Shown here piece after piece: positions 7,989 through 18,600 of a DNA stretch of 64,000 nt. A program made the translations under genes and the position numbers. Every line of letters starts with the position of its first letter. The stretch's first letter is position 1. The notes under the pieces were generated by a model, which saw only the letters and a program-made list of their open reading frames with translations, had not been told where the DNA came from and did not search any database. Origin of the DNA: Paludibaculum fermentans (GTDB lineage Bacteria > Acidobacteriota > Terriglobia > Bryobacterales > Bryobacteraceae); contig NZ_CP063849.1 of assembly GCF_015277775.1 (NCBI RefSeq), forward strand, positions 1,054,001 through 1,118,000. The letters are read 5' to 3'.

Positions 7989-9140
7989 ATGAAGATCACC
8001 AACGTCCGCCCCCTGGTTATGGGCACTCCCTGGCGCAACCTTACCTTCGTTGTCGTCGAAACCGATGAGGGACTCACCGGCCTCGGTGAAGTCCGCATGA
8101 TCAATAACACCGAGGCCCTCCTCGGCTACCTCGCCGAAGCCGTCCCCCGCTATGTCATCGGCAAGGATCCCTTCGACCGCGAGCTCATCGTCGACAACAT
8201 GCGCCTGCACGACTATAGCCGCGCCGGCGAAGTCGCCATGAGCGGAATTTCCCTCATCGAGATGGCCTGCTGGGATATCGTCGGCAAAGCCCTGAACCAG
8301 CCCGTCTACCGCCTGATGGGTGGAGCCGTCCGCTCCAAAATCAAGGCCTATGCCAATGGCTGGTACACCGTGGAACGTACCCCGGAGGAGTTCGCCAAAG
8401 CCGCCCGCCGAGTCGTCGACCGCGGCTATCGCGCCGCCAAACTGGACCCCTTCGGCGCCGGCTTCTACGAACTCGACCGCCAGGAACGGCTCAAGTCCAT
8501 CGCCCTCGTCGAAGCCGTCCGCCACGAAGCCGGCCCCGACTTCGACATCTTCGTCGAGATGCATGGCCGCTTCAATCCCGCCACCGCCATCCAGATCGCC
8601 CGCGACCTGGAACCGTTCCATCCCGGCTGGCTAGAGGAACCGGTGCCGCCGGAAAATCTAAAGGCCCTCAAGAAGGTTGCCGACGCAGTTCACACCCCCA
8701 TCGCCACCGGGGAACGCATCCACACCCGCTTCGAGTGCCGCGAGCTCTTCGAACTCCAGTGCTGCGACATCGTACAGGTCGACCTCTCCCACTTCGGCGG
8801 GATCTCGGAGGCCCGCAAACTCGCTGCCTGGGCCGAGGCCTACTACATGCTTGTGGCGCCTCACAATGTCTGCGGACCCGTCGCCACCGCGGCCAATGTC
8901 CACCTCGCCGCTTGCACGCCCAACTACAAGATCCTCGAACACTTCAACGACTTCGCCGACGCCTGGGTGCAGGGCGCGGTCGATCACTACCCGCAAGTGG
9001 TGGATGGATACTTCTCCCTACCGGACCGCCCCGGCCTTGGACTATCTCTGAATGAGGACTTTGTCGCCGCTCACCCGCGTGAGAACGTCCACTTCAATCT
9101 CTACTCAGAGGACTGGCACAAACGGCAGGCCAAGCAGTAG
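7989..9140 (+). CDS. Enolase-superfamily dehydratase/cycloisomerase (mandelate racemase/MLE type)
   Basis: This 383-residue protein has the full enolase-superfamily layout. The N-terminal capping domain (ITNVRPLVMGTPWRN to SLIEMACWDIVGKALNQPVY) is followed by a TIM barrel with acidic metal ligands near VEMHGRF, WLEEPV and ATGER, and a catalytic histidine in VAPHNVCGPVATAANVHLA. The run VQVDLSHFGGISEARKLAAWAEAY most resembles sugar-acid dehydratases such as D-galactonate dehydratase. These remove water from an aldonate or uronate-derived acid with Mg2+. The exact substrate is not readable. I chose the ATG at 7989, which begins the conserved MKITNVR; upstream codons look non-coding. Confidence 0.85.
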   Translation: MKITNVRPLVMGTPWRNLTFVVVETDEGLTGLGEVRMINNTEALLGYLAEAVPRYVIGKDPFDRELIVDNMRLHDYSRAGEVAMSGISLIEMACWDIVGKALNQPVYRLMGGAVRSKIKAYANGWYTVERTPEEFAKAARRVVDRGYRAAKLDPFGAGFYELDRQERLKSIALVEAVRHEAGPDFDIFVEMHGRFNPATAIQIARDLEPFHPGWLEEPVPPENLKALKKVADAVHTPIATGERIHTRFECRELFELQCCDIVQVDLSHFGGISEARKLAAWAEAYYMLVAPHNVCGPVATAANVHLAACTPNYKILEHFNDFADAWVQGAVDHYPQVVDGYFSLPDRPGLGLSLNEDFVAAHPRENVHFNLYSEDWHKRQAKQ

Positions 9141-9235
9141 GAACAGCAGCGCGCTGAGCACTTAAATATGACGCACAACGCCCAGTTTTCCTCGGGCCGG
9201 GGCAGGGAAGCCGCCGGCCCGCTTGGAATCCGGCC

Positions 9236-12200
9236 CTATGGGATCGTCCAGGTGCCCGTCTTCACCCAGCCCGAATCCCTGCCCAACGGATCAAGTGTCC
9301 GTTGATACATGTTCTTGGCCCCGGACATCGGTGCCTTCAATGTCAGCGGCACATATACGATGTCCGTCCCCGACGGATGCAGGACGCCGGCCTGTGCCGT
9401 GTTCACTGTACAGGCACTGCTGTCCAGGGCATTCGAAGCCACCCCAGGCGTGACCGGGCCGAGGAAGAACCCAACATCGCTCGAGTACATCCAGAGGCCG
9501 TTGCCCGCTCTGTCGTAGTGCACGAAACAGAACGGCTGGCCGCCGCCATTCGTCGCCGCGGCGATCAGGAACTGTGACCAGCCCACCGTCGTATCCTCGA
9601 AGCCCACGGGGTCCGGATAGAGGAGCGTGAAGGTTTGCTGCGCCCCAGCGCCCGATGCCGGCTGCGCGATCGTCGTGCTCAACGGCGTCGTGACCGTGCT
9701 CCAGGTCCCGCGCTGCACCCAGCCCGTGTCCAACTGGCCCACCGTCTTCGCCCTGAGGTAGACGTTGAGGTTGGCCGCTCCCTTGAATGCGACGTGCGCG
9801 TTGAAGGTCAGCGTCGCCGCATTCTTTACCACCGTCGAGGCCTTCGTATTCAAGCCGCACAGCGTGTTCTGCAGCGCTGCACTGGCGACACCCGGCTGAA
9901 CCGGTCCCTGGAAGAACCCAGAATCTCCGTAGACCCAGAAACGATCACCCTGGACGTCGTAGTGGAGGAAGCAGTACGGCTGTCCGCCGCCGTCAGGAGC
10001 CGCCGCCAGCAGCAGTTGCACCCAGGCGATGTTCCGGTAGCCGAGCCCGGCCGAGTAGACCGCGCTCAGTGTCGTGGAGGCGCCGCTGCCCGACGAGGGC
10101 GTTACGCTCACCGCATTCGGCTGCGGGTTGAGTGTCGCGAAGTTGGCCGTGACGCTACGCGGCCCCAGCATGCTCAGCGACTGGGGATTGTCGGTGCCGC
10201 TCAGGTCCCCTGTGAAGCTGGTGAACATGTACCCCGCGGCGGGAGTACCCGTGAATTGAACCGTCTGATTGCCTTCATACCAGCCATCGCTACTGGTGGG
10301 CGACACCGCGATCGTGCCGTACCCGCTGGGCGCGGCGCTGGCTGTGAGCTTGTACTTGGCGCTGAAGTTCAACGTATACGCCGTCGCCTGCATCGGTGTG
10401 ATGGTGCGCGTGGTGCCCTTGTAGCCGTCGCCCCACGACTGGAAGGTGAGCTTCGTGCTGGGGTTCGGTTGAATCGGAAGAGCCGAAACCGTCACCACAT
10501 GCGGTTGGCCGAACGTCAGTTGCAGGTTCTGCGATCCTGTGTAGCTGACGCCGTCCACCGAGTAAGTGCCCCCCGCGGGCTGGGTGCTGAAGGGCACGGT
10601 GATCGTCGGGGGACCGGAACTTACGGCCACGTTGTGTTCCGCGCCGGCGGCGATTGCGGTGATACCGGAAAGGCCGCCTGGAATGGTAGTCTGCCCTGAG
10701 TTATTCGCTCCCCAGGTGAGGAGAGTGCCATCCCACTTGAGGGCAAGGGCGTGGCCCGAGCCGGTTGTCAATGTCTTGACATCCGCAAGCCCGGCCGGAA
10801 TCCCGCTCAGGATGGAGGCCGGATTGTGGCCCCAAACGACAACGCTGCCATCTTCCAAGACGGCCGCGCTGAAGTGAGCGCCCGCCGATACCGAGGCAGT
10901 TGCTTGCAGATTCGCCGGCACGCTGCTCTCTCCGTTCGTGTTACTGCCCCAGGCAATCACCGTCCCGTTCCGCAGCACCGCCAGCGAATGATCTCCGCCC
11001 GCCGCGATCGCAAGGGCATCCTGCACCGTGGCTGGTACCGTAGTCTGGCCGCTGCTGTTGTCGCCCCAGGCCACTACGTTTCCTGCGCTGGTCAAAGCCA
11101 GGCTGTGCAACTGTCCGGCGGCAACGGCGATCACTGCCGGCATCGAACCCGGTACGGTCGCCTGGCCGCTGCTGTTGTCGCCCCAGGCCACAACTTGGCC
11201 ATCCGAGACCAGGGCCAGCGTATGATTGCCGCCCGCGGCAACGGACACCACGCCTTCAAGGTTCGCCGGCTTCTGGGTCTGCAATAGCGTGTTGTCGCCC
11301 CAGGCTGCAACCTTCCCATCGCCCAACAGAGCCACCGTATGCTTCGCACCCGCCGTGGCCTCCACAATGTTTGTCAGGCCGTTCGGAATCGCGAGCAGCC
11401 CGCCCTGGCTATTCCCCCAGCCAGCCATCGAATTGGTTGCGGCAAAGATCGGTGCCGTGGCGCGGGCTTCGCACGAGGCGCAAGTCGGATTCGTGGCAAT
11501 GCTGACAGTCACCTGGTTGCCGGCTGGAGAGGCGGGCATTGGAGCAACAATGAGGATCGCCGGGTACTCCTGTCCCGGAGGCAGCGCATCCGCCCGGCTG
11601 CAGCTTGCACCCGAGCAGGTCCACCCCGTTCCGGTCATTGCGGAGGGCACTGCGCCGCTGAACGTAACTTGAACCCCAGTCTGTGCCGAGGTTCCGGCGT
11701 TCAAAACCCGCGCCACGTACGCGGCGTTCTGCTGTCCGCTGATCAGCGAATGCAGCGGTTTCAGGGTCAGCCGGAAGGTGGCTTGCGCCGATGTCACGAA
11801 GCTCGCTGCCAGGCTGTGGGGCGCATTCATGACAACCCGGATGGGGTTGTTGCCATCGGATCCCTGCGCGTCCATGTTGAAGTTGGAAAAGAGATACCCG
11901 TTGCCCGGTGTCGCCTTGACGAATACCGTGGAACCCGCGTCATACAACGCGCTGCCCGGGCTGATCGTCCCTCCGGCTGCGGCGGAGGTAGTCAGCAAAA
12001 ACTTGGTCTTGAAGTCGGCAGTATAGAAGCTGTCCGCCGTGCCGGCGTTGATCGTATGTGTGGCGGCGCCGCCGTCACTCCACGCCCGGAAGTAATATTG
12101 GATCGACGCGCTCCCGCCGGGCTGGGCGGCCGTGCTCGAGATCGTATGTGTGCTGCCCGGCGCCACGCGCAGGGAGAAGGGCAACGACGCTGCGACGCCG

Positions 12201-13636
12201 TCCACGCTGATCGCGGGCCTTACCGTGGTGTGCGTGTCGGCCAGATCCAAAGCCTGCGCCGTGCCCTGGAACGAAATCGACACGGTAGGAGTGGAAAGCA
12301 CGGCCATGGTGTAGGAATACGCGCCGGCCACGGCCGTCGTTTGCGTCAATCCGTTCGCCTGTGCCGGGCTGAAGAATGGCTGAGTGCCCCAGCCCCGGGC
12401 GGTTCCATCCGCCTTCAAGGCCACCAGGTAAGAGGATCCGGCCAGCGCCGTGACTCCGCTCAGGCCCGATGGGACCGCGGCGAGATCTCCGCTGGTCACC
12501 GCCTGCCAGACCAGGACCGTTCCGTCGAGCCGGACTCCGGCGCCCGTCCCATTCGCCACCGCCAGCACCTGGGAGAACCTCTCAGTCACCGCCGGCACCG
12601 CGGGCGAGCCGCCCCACGAGGAAACGTGCCCCATGGTATCCAAGGCCACGACAATGTCTGCTCCCATCGAGAGCTGCACCGTATTGGTCAAGCTGCCGGG
12701 GATCGTGAGTACCGCGCTGGAGCCTGGCGTGATCGCCGAGACCAGGCCATCCGCCCGCACAGCTAAGGCCGCTGTGTTGTGCGCCGCAATCGATACGATG
12801 TTTGCGAGTCCGGACGTATCCGGCGGAGCCGAAGTCCGGCCCCAGGCCACAACCGTCCCGTTGCTCTTCAGCGCATAGGAATGGAGTTCGTCGGTTGCGA
12901 TGGCGATCACTCCCGTGAGAGCCTGCGCCACCGCCGGAGTGCCTCGGCCATAGCCATCCCACTGGACAACAGTGCCGTTCTTTCTCAGCGCAAGCGTCTC
13001 GCTCTCGGACACCGCCAGCGCCACCACGTCGGACAGCGCCGCCGGCGCGTAGGAATATGGTGAATTGGCTACGTTCCCCGAAGAAAATCCATACAGCCAT
13101 CCCTCCGAAGCGACATTCGCCACATCCGTAGCCAGGTTGTCGGCGATATTCCAATCCCCACCGCCCGATACGGTCGCCATGTTGCTGATCGACGACGGAG
13201 CGTTGGCTTCCACTGAGGCGATCACCGTGATGGTCGGCAACATCTTGCCCGGCTGAAGGCTGTCACTTCGGTAGCAGGTATTCGACAGGCACGTCCAGCC
13301 CGGTCCCGACATCGAAGTCAGATGCAGGCCCGACGGCAGGGTTTCAAACACCGAAATGACGCCCGACGTCGAACTCCCGCCGTTGTTCGTCACACGGATC
13401 AGGTAGACAGCATTGGTCTGGCCTCGCAGTAAACTGCTCGTGCGGGTCAGCGAGATGCTCATGTCGGGGCTGTAAGCGGCCGTGGCCTCGGTTGCGGGAC
13501 GTACCAGGTTTTGCAGGAGAAGCGGCGCGGCCGGAGCCAATGAGTGCCGTGCTCCCTGCTGGCCTGCCAAAGAGGACGGAATCGTCAGGGTTAAGTACGA
13601 AACCAGAATGGAAATCGAAACGGTATTGATGCGCAA
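9236..13636 (-). CDS. Giant secreted RCC1-repeat protein with DUF11-like, InlB-like and tandem C-terminal modules
   Basis: This 1466-residue protein starts with a signal peptide (VSISILVSYLTLTIPSSLAG). A DUF11-like domain (about 55-175) is followed by a first RCC1-like propeller block (about 185-450), an InlB B-repeat-like segment (FLLTTSAAAGGTISPGSALY, about 545-620) and a second DUF11-like domain. A second, clearer RCC1 block (about 740-1030) repeats VVAWGDNSSGQ and AVAAGQLHSLAL, and a second InlB-like segment follows. It ends with two tandem copies of a roughly 145-residue module (GGGQPYCFLHYD and GGGQPFCFVHYD). RCC1 blades form propellers that bind proteins; here the protein is extracellular. 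The start is a TTG at 13636 with GAGG about 6 nt upstream; no ATG is available in frame. Confidence 0.8.
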   Translation of the reverse strand: MRINTVSISILVSYLTLTIPSSLAGQQGARHSLAPAAPLLLQNLVRPATEATAAYSPDMSISLTRTSSLLRGQTNAVYLIRVTNNGGSSTSGVISVFETLPSGLHLTSMSGPGWTCLSNTCYRSDSLQPGKMLPTITVIASVEANAPSSISNMATVSGGGDWNIADNLATDVANVASEGWLYGFSSGNVANSPYSYAPAALSDVVALAVSESETLALRKNGTVVQWDGYGRGTPAVAQALTGVIAIATDELHSYALKSNGTVVAWGRTSAPPDTSGLANIVSIAAHNTAALAVRADGLVSAITPGSSAVLTIPGSLTNTVQLSMGADIVVALDTMGHVSSWGGSPAVPAVTERFSQVLAVANGTGAGVRLDGTVLVWQAVTSGDLAAVPSGLSGVTALAGSSYLVALKADGTARGWGTQPFFSPAQANGLTQTTAVAGAYSYTMAVLSTPTVSISFQGTAQALDLADTHTTVRPAISVDGVAASLPFSLRVAPGSTHTISSTAAQPGGSASIQYYFRAWSDGGAATHTINAGTADSFYTADFKTKFLLTTSAAAGGTISPGSALYDAGSTVFVKATPGNGYLFSNFNMDAQGSDGNNPIRVVMNAPHSLAASFVTSAQATFRLTLKPLHSLISGQQNAAYVARVLNAGTSAQTGVQVTFSGAVPSAMTGTGWTCSGASCSRADALPPGQEYPAILIVAPMPASPAGNQVTVSIATNPTCASCEARATAPIFAATNSMAGWGNSQGGLLAIPNGLTNIVEATAGAKHTVALLGDGKVAAWGDNTLLQTQKPANLEGVVSVAAGGNHTLALVSDGQVVAWGDNSSGQATVPGSMPAVIAVAAGQLHSLALTSAGNVVAWGDNSSGQTTVPATVQDALAIAAGGDHSLAVLRNGTVIAWGSNTNGESSVPANLQATASVSAGAHFSAAVLEDGSVVVWGHNPASILSGIPAGLADVKTLTTGSGHALALKWDGTLLTWGANNSGQTTIPGGLSGITAIAAGAEHNVAVSSGPPTITVPFSTQPAGGTYSVDGVSYTGSQNLQLTFGQPHVVTVSALPIQPNPSTKLTFQSWGDGYKGTTRTITPMQATAYTLNFSAKYKLTASAAPSGYGTIAVSPTSSDGWYEGNQTVQFTGTPAAGYMFTSFTGDLSGTDNPQSLSMLGPRSVTANFATLNPQPNAVSVTPSSGSGASTTLSAVYSAGLGYRNIAWVQLLLAAAPDGGGQPYCFLHYDVQGDRFWVYGDSGFFQGPVQPGVASAALQNTLCGLNTKASTVVKNAATLTFNAHVAFKGAANLNVYLRAKTVGQLDTGWVQRGTWSTVTTPLSTTIAQPASGAGAQQTFTLLYPDPVGFEDTTVGWSQFLIAAATNGGGQPFCFVHYDRAGNGLWMYSSDVGFFLGPVTPGVASNALDSSACTVNTAQAGVLHPSGTDIVYVPLTLKAPMSGAKNMYQRTLDPLGRDSGWVKTGTWTIP

Positions 13637-13698
13637 GGCGACCTCGGCATAAGAATATCAAATCTGTTTATCTTGTATTGAAGTCCGGAGCCGCTGGC

Positions 13699-14229
13699 CT
13701 AAACGTCAAGCCGGTAACGGCATTTCCTTGGATGCCCGGTCTGATGGATGATGCAGTTCTCCGGTACTTCCACGATCTCCGCAAATTTCGCCCCGGCGAG
13801 TTCCGCGCTTCTTCGGGAGCTCAGGTTCTCTGGATCACATGTAATCCAAATCACATGGAGAGAAAGTATGCGCGCAGCCGGAATCAGCAGCATTAGGCTC
13901 CTGGCCGCATAGCGGTGGCCTCGAAACGCGGGAAACACGGTATACCCAATGTGGCCGGCATAACGTTCGATATGGACACTGGAGCCGGCCCGCAGGTTGA
14001 TTCCGCCAAACTCCGCACCGGTCTGCGCATGCACCATGCGGAAGAAGTAGGTAGGAGCCTTGTGCACTGGATGTGGCTCCAACTTCACAAACTGCAACCG
14101 CAGTTCGCCGTCCTCCAAACGCATCGATGCGATCTCGTCCATGCCAGATTTTATTATCTGATCTTCCGGGCTGCCCTTGATCAGCCCGGCAGTAGGCCGC
14201 CGCCATTGCGCCGTTCCGGCGTCGATCAT
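13699..14229 (-). CDS. GNAT-family N-acetyltransferase
   Basis: This protein of up to 176 residues carries the GNAT core: a beta strand with HIGYTVFPAFRGHRYAARSLMLL, where the RGHRYAA segment corresponds to the acetyl-CoA pyrophosphate loop, then VIWITCDPENLSSRRSAELAGAKF, the usual motif B arrangement. The acyl acceptor is unknown. Two ATG starts are possible, at 14229 and at 14142 (giving 147 residues beginning MDEIASMRL); neither has a clear ribosome site. It is convergent with nothing and lies just upstream of the RCC1-protein gene on the same strand. Confidence 0.75.
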   Translation of the reverse strand: MIDAGTAQWRRPTAGLIKGSPEDQIIKSGMDEIASMRLEDGELRLQFVKLEPHPVHKAPTYFFRMVHAQTGAEFGGINLRAGSSVHIERYAGHIGYTVFPAFRGHRYAARSLMLLIPAARILSLHVIWITCDPENLSSRRSAELAGAKFAEIVEVPENCIIHQTGHPRKCRYRLDV

Positions 14230-14558
14230 GAGCGAACATTCGAGAGAGCGAGAGGAGGAGGGAGGAGGGGATGGCGGGTTCAGTTCGCCGGTGGAAGGGT
14301 GGACTCAAGCCCCGATAGCCTGCTGCCCACTTAGAGGATAGCAAGTTAAATCATTGAAAACAAGACTGGATTTTTCGGTTTCATTCGCTTAGCATCGTCC
14401 TTGCCAAGCACCCCGCCTCTCAGCGAAATTCGCCCGTTGCCGGATTAGCCTGCGGCCCGTGGCTGCGGTCGATCCATGCCTGCGCGGCGAGCTTCCACCT
14501 GGGGACACCGGTGCGTCATCAACCCGGCCTTTCCATTCCAACCCAAAGGGAGGACTTC
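14230..14558. other. Divergent intergenic region
   Basis: About 330 bases separate the divergent GNAT and APH-fold kinase genes. They contain a purine-rich run (14240-14270) and an AT-richer stretch (14340-14395) that could hold promoters. No conserved operator or RNA structure was recognised. Confidence 0.35.
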
Positions 14559-15572
14559 ATGATTCCACAGGAAAAGAGCGAAGCCGTTGCGCGCGGCTTG
14601 CGCGAAGCGTTCGGCGTCTCCGAGTTCGAAAACATCTCCATTCTGACCGGAGGTCACACCTCGTCCCTCGTCTTCCGCATCACCGTGGGTGGCTCGCCCT
14701 ACGTGTTAAAGATCATCCTGCGCGCGGAAGATCCCACGCGTCACTACACCTGCATGAAGGCCGCCGCCGAGGCCGGCCTGGCCCCGCGCGTCCTCTACAC
14801 CAGCGTGGAAGACAAGATCTCCATCACGGACTTCGTGCAGGCTCAACCCCTCGCCGCGCCGGAAGCGCACCTCCGCCTGCCCGTCCTGCTGCGTGCGCTC
14901 CATGCCCTCCCGCCATTCGGACGAGCTCCCTTCAACACCACCTGTACCTTCCTGCTGAACAAAGGTCCAATGCAGGACGCCTTCCTGCAGAGAACCAAGA
15001 CTTCCGGCATCCTGCCCACCGGGGTGTTGGAGGATCTCCTCGCCCGCCATACCGAACTGGCCGCCGTTTATCCGTTTGACGATGCCGAAATGGTGTCAAG
15101 CCACAACGACCTGTTCAAGCCGGACAACATCCTCTTCGACGGCCAACACCTCTGGCTGATCGATTGGGAGGCCGCCTTCCTGAACGACCGGTATGCGGAC
15201 CTGGCAGTGGTGGCCAATCAGATAGTGACGAACGAGCAGGAGGAACACGCGTTTCTCCGGGCCTACTTCCGAACGGAACCCAGCGGCTACCAGTTCGCCC
15301 GGTTCCACCTCATGCAGCAGCTCTCCCACCTCTTCTACGCCCTGGCCTTCCTCTCAATCGGTTCGCAGGGCAAGCCCGTTGATTGGAGTGGACCCGCACC
15401 GGAGTTCGGGGCGTTCGCCCAACGAATGTGGGCGGGGGAAGTCGACCTCGCGGACAACGAAATGAAGCTCACCTATGGTCGGGTCCACTGGGAGCGGCTC
15501 CAGCAAAACGTGAGCCAGGCGCGTTACCGGGAAGCCCTCGAGATCGTGTCAGGGCAGCACTCCACGCCCTAG
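14559..15572 (+). CDS. Aminoglycoside phosphotransferase/choline-kinase-fold protein
   Basis: This 337-residue protein has the APH kinase fold. The N-lobe contains LTGGHTSSLVFRITVGGSPYVLKI with the ATP-binding lysine. The catalytic loop is SSHNDLFKPDNILF (Asp and Asn of Brenner's motif) and the metal-binding motif is LIDWEAAFLNDRYADLA. Such enzymes phosphorylate small molecules (choline, ethanolamine, sugars, antibiotics); nothing shows which. The ATG at 14559 is chosen because GGGAGGA lies just upstream, in preference to an in-frame start at 14511. The gene is monocistronic and convergent with the TonB receptor. Confidence 0.8.
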   Translation: MIPQEKSEAVARGLREAFGVSEFENISILTGGHTSSLVFRITVGGSPYVLKIILRAEDPTRHYTCMKAAAEAGLAPRVLYTSVEDKISITDFVQAQPLAAPEAHLRLPVLLRALHALPPFGRAPFNTTCTFLLNKGPMQDAFLQRTKTSGILPTGVLEDLLARHTELAAVYPFDDAEMVSSHNDLFKPDNILFDGQHLWLIDWEAAFLNDRYADLAVVANQIVTNEQEEHAFLRAYFRTEPSGYQFARFHLMQQLSHLFYALAFLSIGSQGKPVDWSGPAPEFGAFAQRMWAGEVDLADNEMKLTYGRVHWERLQQNVSQARYREALEIVSGQHSTP

Positions 15573-15610
15573 GTCCCGTGGATCCTCCACCAGCAATCAG
15601 GATAGGCCGG

Positions 15611-15642
15611 AAAACTGGGCGCAAGCTCCACGTCTTGCGCCC
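15611..15642 (-). terminator. Rho-independent terminator of the TonB receptor gene
   Basis: On the minus strand, GGGCGCAAG-N8-CTTGCGCCC forms a perfect 9-bp stem, followed by AGTTTT. It starts 14 nt past the stop of the TonB-dependent receptor. The T run is short but the geometry is good. Confidence 0.65.
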
Positions 15643-15655
15643 CCAACGATCCGCG

Positions 15656-18600
15656 CTAGAAGCCCAACCGCAAACCAAAGCGGAACTCCCTCGACCGCCC
15701 CATCGCATCGCCCGACTGCGTCGCCAGGATCCGCCCGAAGTTGGAGCTGTTGGCGCTGTTGGTCGGATTCGCGAAGTGCGGAGTATTGCTCAGGTTGAAC
15801 GACTCCCCGCGGAACTGCAGGTTGATGGCTTCCGTGATCTTGAACGTCCGGTAGAGGCTCAGGTCCGCATTGATCACGCCGGGCCCGCGCATCGTATTCC
15901 GCCCCACCGTCCCGAACCGGGCTCCTGTCGGACGCGCAAAGGCCGTCGTGTCGAACCACGTCCCATCGTCCCCCACCAGGCCCAGCTTCGCGACGTCCGG
16001 CTTCACCTGATCCGCCGTCTGCAGGTTGCCCGGCATATTCAGGCTCGAACCCGAAGCCGTGACGGTAAACTGCCGTCCCTGGTACGCCGCGAACAGTCCG
16101 TTGAACTGCCAGTCGCCCAGCACCGCCGCCGTCAGCCCGCTGGTCGCCCACTTCTTGGTCTTGCCGAACGGCAACTCGTACACATACCCCACTTGGAACA
16201 TGTGCGGGATATTGAAATTCGAGTTCGCGCGGTTCCGGTCGAAGACACTCGCCGCGTTCCAATTGAACGCAGTCCAGTCGCCGTAGCTGGCCTGGTCAAT
16301 GGCATGAGAATACGTGTACGCCCCTTTGATCAACAGCCCGCTGGTCAGCCGCCGGTTCACCGACGCCTGCATCGAGTGGTAAATGCTATGCGTTCGGCCG
16401 TTCCACTCGCGGGTCGTCGCCGTCCGCCCGAACCGCTGATACAGCAGGCGGCCGTCGTTGCCCGAACCCGGGATCTGCGACGCATTGATGTCCAGGAAGG
16501 CAAAACCGTTCACCGATGCTGTCGCCACATAGCCCAGCGACGCCAGAATCTCACCCGGCAGCTTGTGCTCCACGATGAAGTTCCACGACTGGATGTAGCC
16601 CCGTTTCATCTGCTCGTTCGCCACCGGATAACCCATTTCATCGGAAGCCGGCAGCGGAATCCGGCCCTTGCTGATATCCGGACAGCAGATCGGGATGATG
16701 CCGACGTTCGGACCCAGCGGCTGGTTCGGGACCCCCGCCTTCACATAGTTCGGATCCGTGGTCACCGGTTGGTAGCCGTTGACGCCATCAAACACCGATA
16801 CCAGCGTCAGTGGATACCAGCCGCGCAGCGCCTGTGCACCCCACGGATGCGAGTGGTAAGTGATCCCGTACCCGCTGCGGATCACTGTGTTGTTGCCCAG
16901 TTGGTAGGCCAGACCGATGCGCGGGGCGAACAGTTTCTTGCTGTAGCCCACTCCGGCATCTCTCGGAATCCCGCCGTAACCGCCCACCAGCACCTCGTTC
17001 GTGGAGGGATCGTACGACTCAACCCCCATGCCGGCCGAACGGGTCCGCGTCGGATAGAGCTCCCAGCGCAACCCCAGGTTCAGAGTCAGTTTGGAACTCA
17101 CCCGCCACCGGTCCCGCACGTACAGCGCGTACACATTCTCCATGCTGTTCATCTTGATGAACTGGCTGCTCTTGCCTGTCTCATTCGAGGCGCCCAGCAG
17201 AAAGGCCCCCATCCCGTTCCAGGTCTCCTCGAACGATGGAGTCCCGTTCCGGAACCCCACCGTCTGCTCCAGCGCCGCCGGGTTCAGCGCCGTCAGGCCC
17301 GAGGCAAAATAGAACGCGCCGCGCGGACCTTCGCCCAGCTCCGGCTGCCAGTGATTCATCAGGTGGTGCAGAAACTCGAAGCCAAACCGGATGTCGTGCC
17401 TGCCCTTCATCCAACTTGCGTTCGTATTGAACGTGATCGATTGGTCGTTGCGGAACAGCGGGTTCCAGCCCTCGGTATTGCCCAGGCCGGAGTAGTCGGA
17501 AATATAGAACGCGGGCATTCCGCTTTCCTTGGGATCCGGGCCGTTGGTGCCGGGGATCCCCAGCACGTCGAGCCCGAAGTTCGTCCCCAGGTCCGGCGAC
17601 TGCACGTTCTGCCCAAACCGCGTCCAGCCCAGCGTTCCGTCAATCAGGAACGTCGGCGAAACCGTATAGGTCTGCCCGATCGCCGCCAACTGCACCAGCG
17701 TGTGCCCTTCACCCACGCCGCCGTCGCACAGGCACCCGCCGCCCGCCGCGCCCAGGCCGAAATCGCCGCGAACCAGTGCATCCATCACGCTGTACTTGCC
17801 CCAGATCTGATTCTTCGCGCTCCGGTTCCAGTTGATCTTCGCGTCCAGGTTGTTGCGGTTGAGCCGCTGCGTACCCTGGTTGAAGTAGTTGCTCAGGTCG
17901 CCCGCCTGGTTCGCGTGCGGTACCAGCGCCAGCAGCTTCTGCATCGGCGCGTTGAACCGTGAACTGGGGATGACGTTCAGCCGCCCGTTACTCGAAAAGA
18001 CAGAGCGGCCTGTGCCGTCCATATTGCCGGAGTACGGATCGAAAACCATGCCTTCCCTCAGCGCCGTCAAACCGCCCTCTGTCGTCGGCACGGAAATCTG
18101 CCGCCCTTGTGCATCCAGAATCTGGGAGCCCAGCTTCCTGCTGAAGTCTCCGGCGCGGAAGTCGTCCGTCGGGAGCGAAAAGAGGCTCGACCGTCCCACT
18201 CGCTCGAACGTGCCCTCCCAATCGGTGAAGAAGAACAGCTTGCCCTTCTTGATCGGCCCGCCGACGCTGCCGCCGACGATATTCCTGTTCCCGTTCGGCT
18301 TCTTCGTCGTGCCCGTGCGATTCTCGTCCCAAAGCATTGCGCGTGTGACATTGTTTGCATTGAATCCAAACGCACTGCCGTGGAAACTGTTTGTACCGGA
18401 TTTCGTGGCCACCGTTACCGCCGCGCCCCCGGTCATGCCTTGATCCGCATCGAAGTTGTTGGTGGAGATGTTCACCTCCTCAATGCTCTCGACGGGTGGG
18501 ACATACACCATGTGGTGTGGCATCGTCACCAGGATGTTGGCCGCGCCATCCACCCGCGTATTGTTCGCGCCGCGCTCCTGCCCGTTGATATTCGTGCTCA

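Noticed and set aside
9193-9221. CGGGCCGG/CCGGCCCG hairpin between convergent genes as a terminator
   Set aside because: The 8-bp stem is perfect but the loop is long and no T run follows on either strand, so I do not call it a terminator.
15383-17962. 859-codon plus-strand open frame opposite the TonB receptor
   Set aside because: It is antisense to a clear TonB-dependent receptor, composed mostly of Arg, Val, His and Pro, without recognisable domains.
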